Shown in pieces: positions 26,082 through 35,212 of a stretch of DNA of 64,000 nucleotides (the first letter of the stretch is position 1; every line of letters begins with the position of its first letter). The stretch comes from Sphingobium cloacae (lineage in GTDB: Bacteria; Pseudomonadota; Alphaproteobacteria; Sphingomonadales; Sphingomonadaceae). Position numbers and translations under genes: made by a program. Under the pieces are notes generated by a model. That model saw only the letters and a program-made list of their open reading frames with translations, had not been told where the DNA came from and ran no database searches. The DNA is taken from assembly GCF_002355855.1 (NCBI RefSeq), contig NZ_AP017656.1:62001-126000 (forward strand), written 5' to 3'.

Positions 26082-26758
26082 TCAGTCGTTGGCCTTTGTG
26101 AAGATGAACGTGCAATTCATCAGGATCGCTGCGCTCGGCCTCACCATGATCTTTGCCAGTCGCGTCTGGCCCGATCGGTAATCCTGACTGTCCGCCGTCA
26201 GCTGCATCGGGAAAGTCGAGCCGTCGCGGCGCTGGCCGACCACGACGCGACCGAGGCCAATGATCCGGCGCTCGCCGGTCTGCAGATAATGCGCGAGATA
26301 TTCGTCATGCCGGTCGCGATCGGGCTGGGGCATGAGGCAGGAGACGTTGCGGCCGACGAGCTCGGCTTCGCTGTAGCCGAACAGGCGTTGTGCCGCTGCG
26401 CTGAACGACGTGATGGCGCCGGTCTCGTCGATGATGATCATCGCATCCGGCACCGTCGCCAGAATCGATTGCAGATGCTGCTCGCGGGTCTCGATCGATG
26501 CGCGGACCGCCGCCTCGTCGGTGACATCGCGGCTGATGCAGGCGAAGCCTCGATGTGTGTCGCCTTCGAACAGGGCGCTGATCGTCAGGCGCGCGAGATA
26601 TTCCGCGCCGTTCTCGCAGACCCGCCACGCTTCGCGCTCCAGCGTGCCCTCGTGAAGGGCGGCCGCCAGGTCTGCGCCTGGACGACGCGCCGCAATCTCG
26701 TCAGGCGGGTAGAACAGGTCGTGGGGCTGTCCCAGAACGCGATCGAGCGGCCAGCATT
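26082..26758 (-). pseudogene. fixL fragment (heme-PAS region only)
   Basis: 26199-26758 is a gapless second copy of fixL 10042-10601, still in frame, covering the end of the first PAS and nearly all of the heme PAS, including 'DRHDEY' and 'IIGLGR'. It lacks the first 60 residues and the whole kinase. Its upstream end stops exactly at the Tn3 element (26759); its downstream end runs into unrelated sequence ('LTADSQDYRSGQ'). Confidence 0.85.
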
Positions 26759-26822
26759 GGGGGCGTTTGCGGGAGGGGGCGGAATCCTACGCCAAGCTCG
26801 CCCAGATAGCCGGCGCGAGATC

Positions 26823-27353
26823 TTACTTGTTGCTGCCTTCTACGGTCGCGCCAGAAAGGCGACGGCTCAGTTCTATCCGGCGATGGCTACGCATTTTGAA
26901 GGTGTCTGGCCCAACGCGCCGATACTCAATGAAGCCGAGAGAACGCCAAAATCGCTCTGCCGCTTCATTCGCTTCCAGCACGGCCAACCGAATCTCTGTG
27001 GCACCTCTCGCAGCGGCCCAGCTTTCGACCGTCGAGTAAATTGAGCGTCCGACGCCACGACCACGCTGTGCGGCATCTACGATCATGAAGCCGAGATACC
27101 ATGTGCCATCACGCGGATAATCGCGGAGGATGGCCGCGATTGCATATAGGCCGCCAGGCCCCTTCCATCCCAGGACAGCTTGATTGTGGGCGCTCTTTTC
27201 GGGCGGCACATCGGAGAAAAGCTCGCGAGCATCGTCCAGCGTGGGCGCGGCCCCGTCCTGCAACAGGAAATAGTCGCTGCAACGGTTGTACAGGTCTGCA
27301 ACGTCTGCGGCGTCCGCTTGGGTAAGTTTGATCGGGGCTCCCGTCATCATCAT
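26823..27353 (-). CDS. GNAT N-acetyltransferase (transposon cargo)
   Basis: 176 residues of the GNAT fold: 'WYLGFMIVDAAQRGRGVGRS' contains the acetyl-CoA loop 'QRGRGVG', followed by 'EIRLAVLEANEAAERFWRSL'. It could acetylate a small molecule, such as an antibiotic or metabolite, or a protein. Its ATG overlaps the resolvase stop (ATGA), so it is co-transcribed with tnpR and may be expressed as the element's passenger trait. Confidence 0.85.
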   Translation of the reverse strand: MMMTGAPIKLTQADAADVADLYNRCSDYFLLQDGAAPTLDDARELFSDVPPEKSAHNQAVLGWKGPGGLYAIAAILRDYPRDGTWYLGFMIVDAAQRGRGVGRSIYSTVESWAAARGATEIRLAVLEANEAAERFWRSLGFIEYRRVGPDTFKMRSHRRIELSRRLSGATVEGSNK

Positions 27354-27970
27354 CGCGTTTTGGCAGCAAGCACGCGCTGACCGTAATCCCGGAGTTCCCC
27401 GTTGGGACCGACATAGCGGTAGAGAGTGACGCGCTCGATCCCGAGTTCCTTGCAGAGGTCGGAAACGGACGTGTCGCGTTGGGCCATAGCAGCCTGAGCG
27501 AGCCGCACCTGGGCCTTGGAGAGGGCGAACTTGCGGCCACCCTTGCGTCCCCGCGCGCGGGCAGCGGCCAGGCCAGCCATGGTGCGCTCGCGGATCATAT
27601 CCCGCTCAAACTCCGCCAGTGTGGCAAAAATGCCGAACACCATCCGGCCCGATGGCGTCGTGGTGTCGATCTGCGCGCCCTTGCCGGTGAGCACCCGCAG
27701 ACCGATACCGCGATCCGACAGATTCTGCACCGTGCTGACCAGGTGGGTGAGCGTTCGGCCGAGCCGGTCGAGCTTCCAAACGATGAGGACATCGCCGTCG
27801 CGCAACGATTTCAGGCAGGCGGCAAGACCGGGGCGATCATCACGGCTACCGGATGCACGATCATCATAGATATTGCCTGGCTCGACACCGGCAGCGCGAA
27901 GGGCATCGTGCTGCAGGTCGAGCGACTGCGAGCCGTCGGCTTTGGACACGCGGGCGTAGCCGATCAGCAT
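27350..27970 (-). CDS. tnpR: Serine recombinase / Tn3 resolvase
   Basis: 206 residues: catalytic domain with Ser9 ('GYARVSKADGSQSLDLQ'), 'DVLIVWKLDRLGRTLTHLV', 'FATLAEFERDMIRERTMAGL' and a C-terminal helix-turn-helix ('SVSDLCKELGIERVTLYRYV'). Resolves transposon cointegrates at the adjacent res site. Divergent from tnpA. Confidence 0.92.
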   Translation of the reverse strand: MLIGYARVSKADGSQSLDLQHDALRAAGVEPGNIYDDRASGSRDDRPGLAACLKSLRDGDVLIVWKLDRLGRTLTHLVSTVQNLSDRGIGLRVLTGKGAQIDTTTPSGRMVFGIFATLAEFERDMIRERTMAGLAAARARGRKGGRKFALSKAQVRLAQAAMAQRDTSVSDLCKELGIERVTLYRYVGPNGELRDYGQRVLAAKTR

Positions 27971-28095
27971 GGATCACAAACGAAGGTTTGAGGCGGTGAC
28001 GAACATGAGCACATAAGATTGGGCTATTGTGTATCTTAACCAGCATCTCAATCAAGCTATCTCAAACCGTAGCTCGGAAAGAATAAGGAGCATGT
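27971..28095. promoter_or_regulatory. Putative res site / divergent tnpR-tnpA promoter region
   Basis: 125-bp AT-richer gap between divergent tnpR and tnpA, the standard place of the three-subsite res region; AAGGAG precedes the tnpA ATG. Subsites could not be delimited by eye. Confidence 0.55.
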
Positions 28096-30987
28096 ATGCC
28101 GCGTCGCGTGACCCTGACCGATCGACAGCGCGAGGCGCTGCTTCACTTGCCGGTCGATCAAGGTGAGCTGCTGCGGCACTATACCCTCAGCGATGAGGAT
28201 CTCGGGCATATCCGCCAGCGCCGGCGCGCCCACAATCGTTTTGGCTTCGCGCTGCAACTGTGCGTCCTGCGCTACCCGGGCCGGGTGCTCGCTCCTGGCG
28301 AGTTGATCCCGGCGCAGGTATCGGATTTCATCGCGGCCCAGCTCGGCCTGACCAGCGACGATCTACTCCTCTATGCCGCGCGCGAGGAGACCCGGCACGA
28401 GCATCTGGCGGACCTTCGCCGAATCTACGGCTATCGCTCCTTTTCGGGGCGGGGCGCACGGGATTTGCGCGAATGGATCGCTCGGGAAGCCGAGGCGGCG
28501 ACATCGAATGAGGATCTTGCCCGTCGCTTCGTTGCGGAGTGTCGCCGCACCCGCACGATCCTTCCCGGCTCCTCGACGATCGAGCGCCTTTGCGCCGATG
28601 CGCTGGTTGAGGCCGAGCGCCGGATCGAGGATCTTATCGCCCATCGCATCACGCCAACCCTGAGCGAGAATTTGGCTCACCTGTTGGAGGATACGGTGGA
28701 TGGTCGCGTCACGCGCTTCGTATGGCTGCGACAGTTCGAGGTTGGCGCAAATTCAGCAGCCGCTAACCGGCTGATGGATCGACTGGAATATCTTCAAAGG
28801 TTCGATCTTCCGGCGGATTTGCTGGACGGCGTGCCGGCGCATCGTGTGACCCGGCTTCGCCGGCAGGGCGAGCGCTATTACGCCGACGGCATGCGTGATC
28901 TGCCCGAAGACAGGCGGCTTGCGATCCTCGCTGTCTGCACCCTGGAATGGCGGTCATCGCTGGCCGATGTCATCGTGGAGACCCACGATCGCATCGTAGG
29001 CCGTCTCTATCGGGCCTCCGAACGCCTTTGCAACACCAGGATCGCCGACGCAAAGGCGGCCGTTCGGGACACGCTGAAGTCCTTTGCCGAAATCGGTGGT
29101 GCTTTGCTTGGAGCGCAGGACGATGGCACGGCCCTGGACGGGATAATCGCCACCGGGCCTGGCTGGGAACGGTTCAGAACCCTTGTCGCCACGGCCTCCG
29201 CGCTGACCAACGTGCTCGCGGCCGACCCGCTCAGCCGTGTGCTGGACGGCTATCACCGTTTCCGCCTCTACGCGCCCAGGATGCTGCGCCTGCTCGACAT
29301 GCAGGCGGCGCCGATCGCCACGCCTCTTCTGGCGGCCGTTGCGATGCTGCGTAACGGGATCAAGGTCGATCCGCCGGTGGATTTTCTACGTCCCAACTTG
29401 AAATGGCATCGTCATCTTCGCGCTGAGCCCAGCGGCGACCACCGGCTTTGGGAAATCGCGGTGCTGTTCCACATCCGCGACGCCTTCCGGTCCGGTGACA
29501 TATGGTTGGCGGGATCGCGCCGCTATGGCGACCTCAAGCAGCTTCTGGTCCCGCCACAGGCGATAGAGCAGACCGCGCGGCTCGCCGTGCCGCTGCGACC
29601 CGGCGAATGGCTGGCCGAGCGCAGGGCTCGACTGGATACACGGCTGAAGGAGTTTGGCCGCGCGGCGCGAACCGGCACGATCCCAGGCGGCATCATCGAG
29701 AACGGCAAGCTGCACATCGACAAGCTGAGGGCCGACACGCCCGAAGGGGCCGAGGATCTCGTGCTCGATCTCTATCAACAGCTCCCGCCCGCGAGGATCA
29801 CCGATCTGTTGCTGGAAGTCGATGAGCGAACCGGATTTTCCGAGGCGTTCACGCATCTGCGCACCGGCGCGCCCTGCAGCGACCGGATCGGCCTGATGAA
29901 CGTGTTGCTGGCGGAAGGCGTCAATCTCGGTTTGCGCAAGATGGCGGCGGCGACCAACACGCACAGCTTCTGGGAATTGCTGCGGATCGCGCGCTGGCAT
30001 GTCGAAGGCAGCGCCTATGATCGGGCGCTCGCCATGATCGTGGAGGCCCACGCCGCCCTGCCCATGGCCGCCTTCTGGGGACAAGGGCAATCGGCATCCA
30101 GCGACGGGCAGTTCTTCCTTGCTACCGAGCAGGGCGAGGCGATGAATCTGATCAACGCGAAATATGGCAACGTCCCGGGCCTCAAGGGATACAGCCATGT
30201 GTCCGATCAATATGCGCCGTTCGCAACCCAGGTGATCCCGGCAACGGTCAGCGAGGCTCCCTATATCCTGGACGGGCTGCTCATGAATGACGCGGGCCGC
30301 CGCGTTCGCCAGCATTTTGCCGACACGGGCGGCTTCACCGATCATGTGTTCGCCGCCTGCGCCTTGCTCGGCTACAGGTTCGCCCCCCGTATCCGCGATC
30401 TCCCTCAGAAAAGACTCTATGCCTTCACGCCCAACGCGACGCCGGCCAATGTGCGAGCGCTGGTCGGAGGTAAGATCAATGAACCGCTCATCGAGCGCAA
30501 CTGGCCCGACATCCTGCGCATCATGGCGACGATCGCAGCGGGGATCGTCGCCCCCAGCCAGATTCTTCGCAAGCTCGCCTCTTACCCGCGCCAGAATGAG
30601 CTGGCCCTCGCATTGCGAGAGGTGGGCCGCATCGAGCGAACCCTGTTCATGATCGACTGGATTCTTGATGCCGGCCTCCAGCGCCAGGCTCAGATCGGCC
30701 TCAACAAGGGTGAGGCCCACCACGCCCTAAAGCGCGCCATCAGCTTCCACCGCCGAGGTGAAATCCGGGATCGATCCGGCGAAGGCCAGCACTATCGCAT
30801 CGCCGGAATGAACCTGCTCGCCGCCATCATCATATTCTGGAACACCATGAAGCTCGGCGAGGTCGTCAATACCCGGGCCGCCAGCGGTACCCATATCGCG
30901 CCTGATCTACTCGCCCACGTCTCGCCGTTGGGATGGGAACACATCAATCTAACCGGGGAATATCGCTGGCCCAAATCCCTAGCGTAG
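28096..30987 (+). CDS. tnpA: Tn3-family transposase TnpA
   Basis: 963 residues, full length for the family: N-terminal DUF4158-like DNA-binding part ('LTDRQREALLHLPVDQGELL'), and a DDE catalytic C-terminal half ('GQGQSASSDGQFFLATEQGE' with the first Asp, 'HVSDQYAPFATQVIPATVSE', final 'VSPLGWEHINLTGEYRW'). The stop lies inside the right terminal repeat, as usual for Tn3-type elements. It appears intact. Confidence 0.95.
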   Translation: MPRRVTLTDRQREALLHLPVDQGELLRHYTLSDEDLGHIRQRRRAHNRFGFALQLCVLRYPGRVLAPGELIPAQVSDFIAAQLGLTSDDLLLYAAREETRHEHLADLRRIYGYRSFSGRGARDLREWIAREAEAATSNEDLARRFVAECRRTRTILPGSSTIERLCADALVEAERRIEDLIAHRITPTLSENLAHLLEDTVDGRVTRFVWLRQFEVGANSAAANRLMDRLEYLQRFDLPADLLDGVPAHRVTRLRRQGERYYADGMRDLPEDRRLAILAVCTLEWRSSLADVIVETHDRIVGRLYRASERLCNTRIADAKAAVRDTLKSFAEIGGALLGAQDDGTALDGIIATGPGWERFRTLVATASALTNVLAADPLSRVLDGYHRFRLYAPRMLRLLDMQAAPIATPLLAAVAMLRNGIKVDPPVDFLRPNLKWHRHLRAEPSGDHRLWEIAVLFHIRDAFRSGDIWLAGSRRYGDLKQLLVPPQAIEQTARLAVPLRPGEWLAERRARLDTRLKEFGRAARTGTIPGGIIENGKLHIDKLRADTPEGAEDLVLDLYQQLPPARITDLLLEVDERTGFSEAFTHLRTGAPCSDRIGLMNVLLAEGVNLGLRKMAAATNTHSFWELLRIARWHVEGSAYDRALAMIVEAHAALPMAAFWGQGQSASSDGQFFLATEQGEAMNLINAKYGNVPGLKGYSHVSDQYAPFATQVIPATVSEAPYILDGLLMNDAGRRVRQHFADTGGFTDHVFAACALLGYRFAPRIRDLPQKRLYAFTPNATPANVRALVGGKINEPLIERNWPDILRIMATIAAGIVAPSQILRKLASYPRQNELALALREVGRIERTLFMIDWILDAGLQRQAQIGLNKGEAHHALKRAISFHRRGEIRDRSGEGQHYRIAGMNLLAAIIIFWNTMKLGEVVNTRAASGTHIAPDLLAHVSPLGWEHINLTGEYRWPKSLA

Positions 30988-31019
30988 GATTCCGCCCCCT
31001 CCCGCAAACGCCCCCTGTG

Positions 31020-33515
31020 ATGCTGGCGATGCGCGATGTGGGGCCGGAGGGGTTCGGGAAGAAAAACCGGGGCTGGAACAGCACCGAGCTGTTGAAGGAC
31101 TGGCGCGAGGCGTGGAGCGCGCACGTCAACGAGCGCATGGCCGAGCTGGGGCTTGAAGGGCGGATCGACCATCGCTCCTATGAGGCGCAGGGGATCGCGC
31201 TGGAGCCGCAGCACAAGATCGGCCCGGCAGCATCGCGCAGACCGGAGCAGGGGCTTGAGGCCGAGCGGATCGAGGATCACGCGCGCATCGCCCGCGACAA
31301 TGGCGAGAAGATCATCGCCAACCCGTCGATCGCGCTGGACGCGATCACCCGGCAGCAGGCGACGTTCACCACCCGCGACCTGGCCGTGTTCGCGTTCCGG
31401 CACAGCGACGGCAAGGAGCAGTTCGACCAGGTGATGACCGCGGTGCGCGCCAGCCCCGAGCTGGTCGCGTTGGGGAAGGACGGACGCGACCAGGAGCGGT
31501 TCACGTCGCGCGACATGATCGCGGTGGAGGCCCGGCTCGAGCGCAGCGCCGGCGCGCTGGCGGCGCGCGACGGTCACGGCATCGCCGATCGCCAGCGTGA
31601 CGCCGCGATCGGCGCGGCCCAGGGCAGGGGGCTCGTCTTGTCGGCCGAGCAGCGCGACGCCCTCGACCATATCACCGGCCGCAAGGGGCTGGCGTCGGTC
31701 GTCGGCTACGCCGGCAGCGGCAAATCCGCGATGTTGGGCGTCGCGCGCGAGGCTTGGGAGCGGCAGGGCTACCAGGTGCGCGGTGCGGCCTTGTCGGGGA
31801 TCGCGGCCGAGAACCTTGAGGGCGGGTCCGGCATCCAGTCCCGCACCCTCGCCAGCCTTGAGCACGCATGGGGGCAGGGGCGCGAGCAGCTAGGCCCGCG
31901 TGACGTGCTGGTGGTGGACGAGGCGGGCATGATCGGCTCGCGCCAGATGGAGCGGGTGTTGAGCCAGGCGCGTGACGCCGGGGCCAAGGTCGTGATGATC
32001 GGCGACCCCGAGCAGTTACAGGCGATCGAGGCGGGCGCGGCGTTCCGCAGCGTCACCGAGCGGCACGGCGCGGCCGAGATCACCGAGATTCGCCGGCAGC
32101 GCGAGGATTGGCAGCGCGACGCCACCCGCGCGCTGGCGACCGGGCGCACCGGCGAGGCGATCCACGCCTATGACGGCAAGGGCATGGTCCACGCGGCCGA
32201 CACGCGCGAGCAGGCGCGGGGCGAGCTGGTCGATGGCTGGGATCGGCAGCGCCAGGCCGAACCGGGCAAATCCCGCATCATCCTCACCCACACCAACGCC
32301 GAGGTCCGCGAGCTGAACGAGGAAGCGCGCGGCCGACTTCGCGCGACCGGCGACCTTGGCGACGACGTGACGTTCAGCGCCGACCGGGGGACGCGCGCGT
32401 TCGCGCGCGGCGACCGCCTGATGTTCCTGCGGAACGAGCGGTCGCTAGGGGTGAAGAACGGCACGCTTGGCACGATCGAGCAGGTATCGGCCGAGGGGAT
32501 GAAGGTTCGGCTCGACAGCGGCGCGCGGGTCGCGTTCGACGCAAAGGACTATGCCGCGGTCGATCACGGCTACGCCGCCACTTTCCATAAGGCGCAGGGC
32601 GTGACCGTCGATCACGCCCACGTCCTCGCCACCCCCGGCATGGACCGCCACAGCGCCTATGTCGGCATGTCGCGGCATCGTGATGACGTGCAGCTCCATT
32701 ACGGGCGCGACGACTTCGCCGACCAGCGCCAGCTCGTCCGCGCCATGTCGCGCGACCGGGGCAAGGACATGGCCGGCGACTATGCGCGGCCCGAGCAGGA
32801 CCAGGCCCGTGCGTTCGCCGATCGGCGCGAGATCCGGTTCCCGGAACTCGCGCGTCAGGTGGCGGAGAAGGTGCGCGACAAGGCCAGGGGCATGTTCGCC
32901 GGGTTCCGGCCGAAACCGACGTCGGAAAAAACGACGTCGCCGGAGCGCATCGCGGCCGATCGGCCGCTGGCGCCCTCGCAGGCCCGTGCGATCGAACGCT
33001 ATGGGCGCGCCGCGGCCGATATAGGCCGGATGCGGGAGAAGGGGTTGCCGGTGCTGGCGCACCAGGAACAGGCGCTGGCGAAGGCGGGCGACGCGCTCGA
33101 CCAGGTGCGACCGAATGGCGCGCGCGACCTCGCCAGCGCGATCGAGCGCGACCCCCAGCTCGCACGCGCCGCGGCCGAAGGGAACACGGGCGGCGCGGCG
33201 AAGGCGATGGAGGTAGAGCGCCAGGTCCGTATCGACCCGGAGAAGCGTGCGGGGCGCTTCGTGGAGCAGTGGCAGGACATGAAGGCGGCGCGGGCCAGTA
33301 TGGAGCGCGCCGGCGACCGCGCGGGCGCGGAGAAGCTCGGCAAGCGCATGGAGAGCATCGCGGGCGGGTTGCATCGCGACCCGCAGCTCGAATCCGCCTT
33401 GAAGCGGCACGCGCCCGAGCTGGCGTTGAACATGGAGCGGGGCCGGTCGATCGGGCAGGAGCTGGCGCAGTCGGTCGGACAAGGCCGCGACCGCGATCGT
33501 GGCATGAGCCGGTAA
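31020..33515 (+). CDS. traA: TraA conjugal relaxase/helicase, N-terminally truncated
   Basis: About 831 residues from the ATG at 31020: end of the relaxase region ('DWREAWSAHVNERMAELGLE', 'RIDHRSYEAQGI'), then a RecD-like helicase with Walker A 'GYAGSGKSAML', 'VLVVDEAGMIGSRQM' and 'MIGDPEQLQAIEAG', then an Ala/Arg-rich C-terminal tail. The MobA/L relaxase domain expected at the front is missing: the Tn3 right end stops 5 bp before the ATG. It cannot nick oriT by itself. A decayed second copy lies at 41521. Confidence 0.88.
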   Translation: MLAMRDVGPEGFGKKNRGWNSTELLKDWREAWSAHVNERMAELGLEGRIDHRSYEAQGIALEPQHKIGPAASRRPEQGLEAERIEDHARIARDNGEKIIANPSIALDAITRQQATFTTRDLAVFAFRHSDGKEQFDQVMTAVRASPELVALGKDGRDQERFTSRDMIAVEARLERSAGALAARDGHGIADRQRDAAIGAAQGRGLVLSAEQRDALDHITGRKGLASVVGYAGSGKSAMLGVAREAWERQGYQVRGAALSGIAAENLEGGSGIQSRTLASLEHAWGQGREQLGPRDVLVVDEAGMIGSRQMERVLSQARDAGAKVVMIGDPEQLQAIEAGAAFRSVTERHGAAEITEIRRQREDWQRDATRALATGRTGEAIHAYDGKGMVHAADTREQARGELVDGWDRQRQAEPGKSRIILTHTNAEVRELNEEARGRLRATGDLGDDVTFSADRGTRAFARGDRLMFLRNERSLGVKNGTLGTIEQVSAEGMKVRLDSGARVAFDAKDYAAVDHGYAATFHKAQGVTVDHAHVLATPGMDRHSAYVGMSRHRDDVQLHYGRDDFADQRQLVRAMSRDRGKDMAGDYARPEQDQARAFADRREIRFPELARQVAEKVRDKARGMFAGFRPKPTSEKTTSPERIAADRPLAPSQARAIERYGRAAADIGRMREKGLPVLAHQEQALAKAGDALDQVRPNGARDLASAIERDPQLARAAAEGNTGGAAKAMEVERQVRIDPEKRAGRFVEQWQDMKAARASMERAGDRAGAEKLGKRMESIAGGLHRDPQLESALKRHAPELALNMERGRSIGQELAQSVGQGRDRDRGMSR

Positions 33516-33524
33516 GGGGGACGG

Positions 33525-34229
33525 GTGACGGACGAGGACGATCAGGGCGGAACCGACGCGGCCGAGGCGTTCGAGGCCATGCGTGGCGAGCTGGCGCTGT
33601 TGCGCCGCGCCGTGGAGGGTCTGGCGGCCGAGCGCGGCGCGATCGACGTTCCCGACTACACCGAGACGTTAGGGCGGATGCAGCAGGGCGTGGACGCCAC
33701 GGCCGCCCGCGTCGCGCTCATCAACGACGTGATCGTGCGGAGTCCGGCGCTGGCGATGACGCCGGAGCAGATGGCGCAACGGATCGCCGCGGTGGGCAAC
33801 GCCGCCCGGCGCGAGGATCAGGCGGCGCTCGCCAAGGCGGGCGAGGACAAGGCCCGCGTCATGGCCGAGCTTCGCGCCATCGCCGGGTCCGCATGGACAC
33901 GCGCCGACCAGAGAAACCGGCAGCTATGGTTCGCCTTGGGCGGGGTAGCGGCCGGCATCCTCGCATGGGCGATCGTGCCGGGCCTCGTCGCGCGCGAGCT
34001 CGCGCCGGCGAGCTGGCGATGGCCCGAGCGCATGGCGGCGCGGACGCTTGACATGCCCCGTTGGGAGGCAGGTCAGCGGATGATGCAGAGCGCCGACGCC
34101 GCACAGTTCCGCGCGATCGTCGCGGCCGACAAGATCGTGACGGCCAATCGTGAAACGATCGAGGGTTGCAGCAAAGCGGCGAATCGGGCGCGTGCCACAG
34201 TGCGATGCACAATTAAGGTCGCCCCGTAG
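33525..34229 (+). CDS. DUF6118 family protein
   Basis: 234 residues: N-terminal coiled-coil-like region ('ELALLRRAVEGLAAERG'), 'LAMTPEQMAQRIAAVGNAAR', one transmembrane helix (about 130-152), then a conserved tail 'MPRWEAGQRMMQSADAAQFR' and 'ARATVRCTIKVAP'. Starts at GTG 33525 after AAGGGGG, 9 bp beyond traA, so co-expressed. These proteins commonly follow traA on sphingomonad mobile DNA; function unknown. Three decayed copies of its 3' end lie at 41991, 46277 and 48428. Confidence 0.75.
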   Translation: MTDEDDQGGTDAAEAFEAMRGELALLRRAVEGLAAERGAIDVPDYTETLGRMQQGVDATAARVALINDVIVRSPALAMTPEQMAQRIAAVGNAARREDQAALAKAGEDKARVMAELRAIAGSAWTRADQRNRQLWFALGGVAAGILAWAIVPGLVARELAPASWRWPERMAARTLDMPRWEAGQRMMQSADAAQFRAIVAADKIVTANRETIEGCSKAANRARATVRCTIKVAP

Positions 34230-34426
34230 TGGCCGCGTATCTATTCCGCCAAGCAATTGACAATAGACAATCCGGCCCGGTCCTCACCGTGGCACGCTTG
34301 GGCGGGTCCAATTAGAGGTCGGCGCATGGCTTCACGATCAGGCAATCAATACTAAGCGTCGTTAACCATCTTCTAATGCTTACAGTGCGATCATACAGAT
34401 GCGATAGAAGTCGCACCGGGGTGAAT

Positions 34427-34879
34427 ATGAGCAGCATCTCCATCAACGACGTTATGGCCCTGCGGAACGCCGTCCTCGACAAGAACGCGGCGCTTCGGAA
34501 TATAGCGAGCAACCCGAATTCTGTCGCCGTTTCCGCGGCTGCGAGAGGAGCGGCTTTTGACGCAGCGATGAACACCGCGCTGGGAACGGTGGATAGCCCA
34601 AATTCCGTCTCAGGGGTGAGCGGAGCGGCGGGCGTGTCGCAGCCAGGACACGCGGAGCCAGGCGGCTTCGCCTCTACTTTTCAGACGCAGCTTCAAAAAA
34701 TTAACGCGATCAATGCGCGCGCTGGTGCTTTGACGGTCGCCTACGAACGAGGAGAGGAAACCGACATTGCGAAGGTCATGCTAGCGCGGCAGGAGTCCTC
34801 AATCGCCTTCGAGGCGACGTTACAAGTTCGCAATAAAGTGCTTTCGGCCTACAAGGACATCATGAGTATGCCGGTCTAG
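34427..34879 (+). CDS. fliE: FliE-like flagellar hook-basal body protein, orphan
   Basis: 150 residues. The C-terminal half matches FliE ('KINAINARAGALTVAYERGE', 'VMLARQESSIAFEATLQVRN', ending 'AYKDIMSMPV'); the N-terminal 60 residues are longer than in usual 100-110-residue FliE. FliE joins the flagellar MS ring and rod. No other flagellar gene is present in the window. The ATG at 34427 was chosen; an earlier ATG at 34376 gives a basic extension that is not FliE-like. Confidence 0.8.
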   Translation: MSSISINDVMALRNAVLDKNAALRNIASNPNSVAVSAAARGAAFDAAMNTALGTVDSPNSVSGVSGAAGVSQPGHAEPGGFASTFQTQLQKINAINARAGALTVAYERGEETDIAKVMLARQESSIAFEATLQVRNKVLSAYKDIMSMPV

Positions 34880-34918
34880 CGCAATCTGCCGAAAGCACAT
34901 CCCTGGATCGGTAATCCG

Positions 34919-35212
34919 GTGCTGCGAATTGCCGGCACGACGCGCGATCGGATCGAGGCGCCGGTCGAGCGGGGCGGGCTGGCATGGGTCTTCACAGACA
35001 CCGCGGGGCGCACCGACACGAGCGATCCGATTGAAGCCATCGGGGTGGAGCGTGCGCGCGAGAGCATGGCAGCCGCCGACCTGGTGCTATGGCTGGGGGA
35101 TGATCCGCCCCCAGCTTCCGGCATGATCGCCGTCCATGCACGGGCGGACGACCCGGACCGCACGCACGTGCCAAAAACGTTCACGCGACAGTCTCTGCCG
35201 GCAATCCGTTAG
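34919..35212 (+). pseudogene. mnmE (tRNA modification GTPase) fragment
   Basis: The reading 'LRIAGTTRDRIEAPVERGG', 'WVFTDTAGRTDTSDPIEAIG', 'VERARESMAAADLVLWLGDD' is the G domain of MnmE from the switch region through the DTAG motif. The Walker A part, the N-terminal folate-binding domain and the C-terminal part are absent. A captured fragment of a chromosomal housekeeping gene, immediately after fliE. Confidence 0.82.

Larger units (their letters stand above)
26759..31015 (+). mobile_element. Tn3-family transposon, 4257 bp, with acetyltransferase cargo
   Basis: Bounded by 34-bp perfect inverted repeats (26759-26792 and 30982-31015) starting GGGGGCGTTTGCGGGAGGG and ending CCTACGC, resembling Tn5393-type ends. 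Carries GNAT, resolvase, a putative res site and a full-length transposase. The flanking 5 bp differ (GCATT left, TGTGA right), so there is no target duplication, and both flanking genes are cut (fixL, traA). This implies rearrangement after insertion. Confidence 0.9.

Noticed and set aside
29386..30723. 445-residue minus-strand frame
   Set aside because: Antisense shadow of the Tn3 transposase.
34427..34879. A flagellar gene cluster
   Set aside because: Only fliE is present; neighbours are an mnmE fragment and mobile-element genes.
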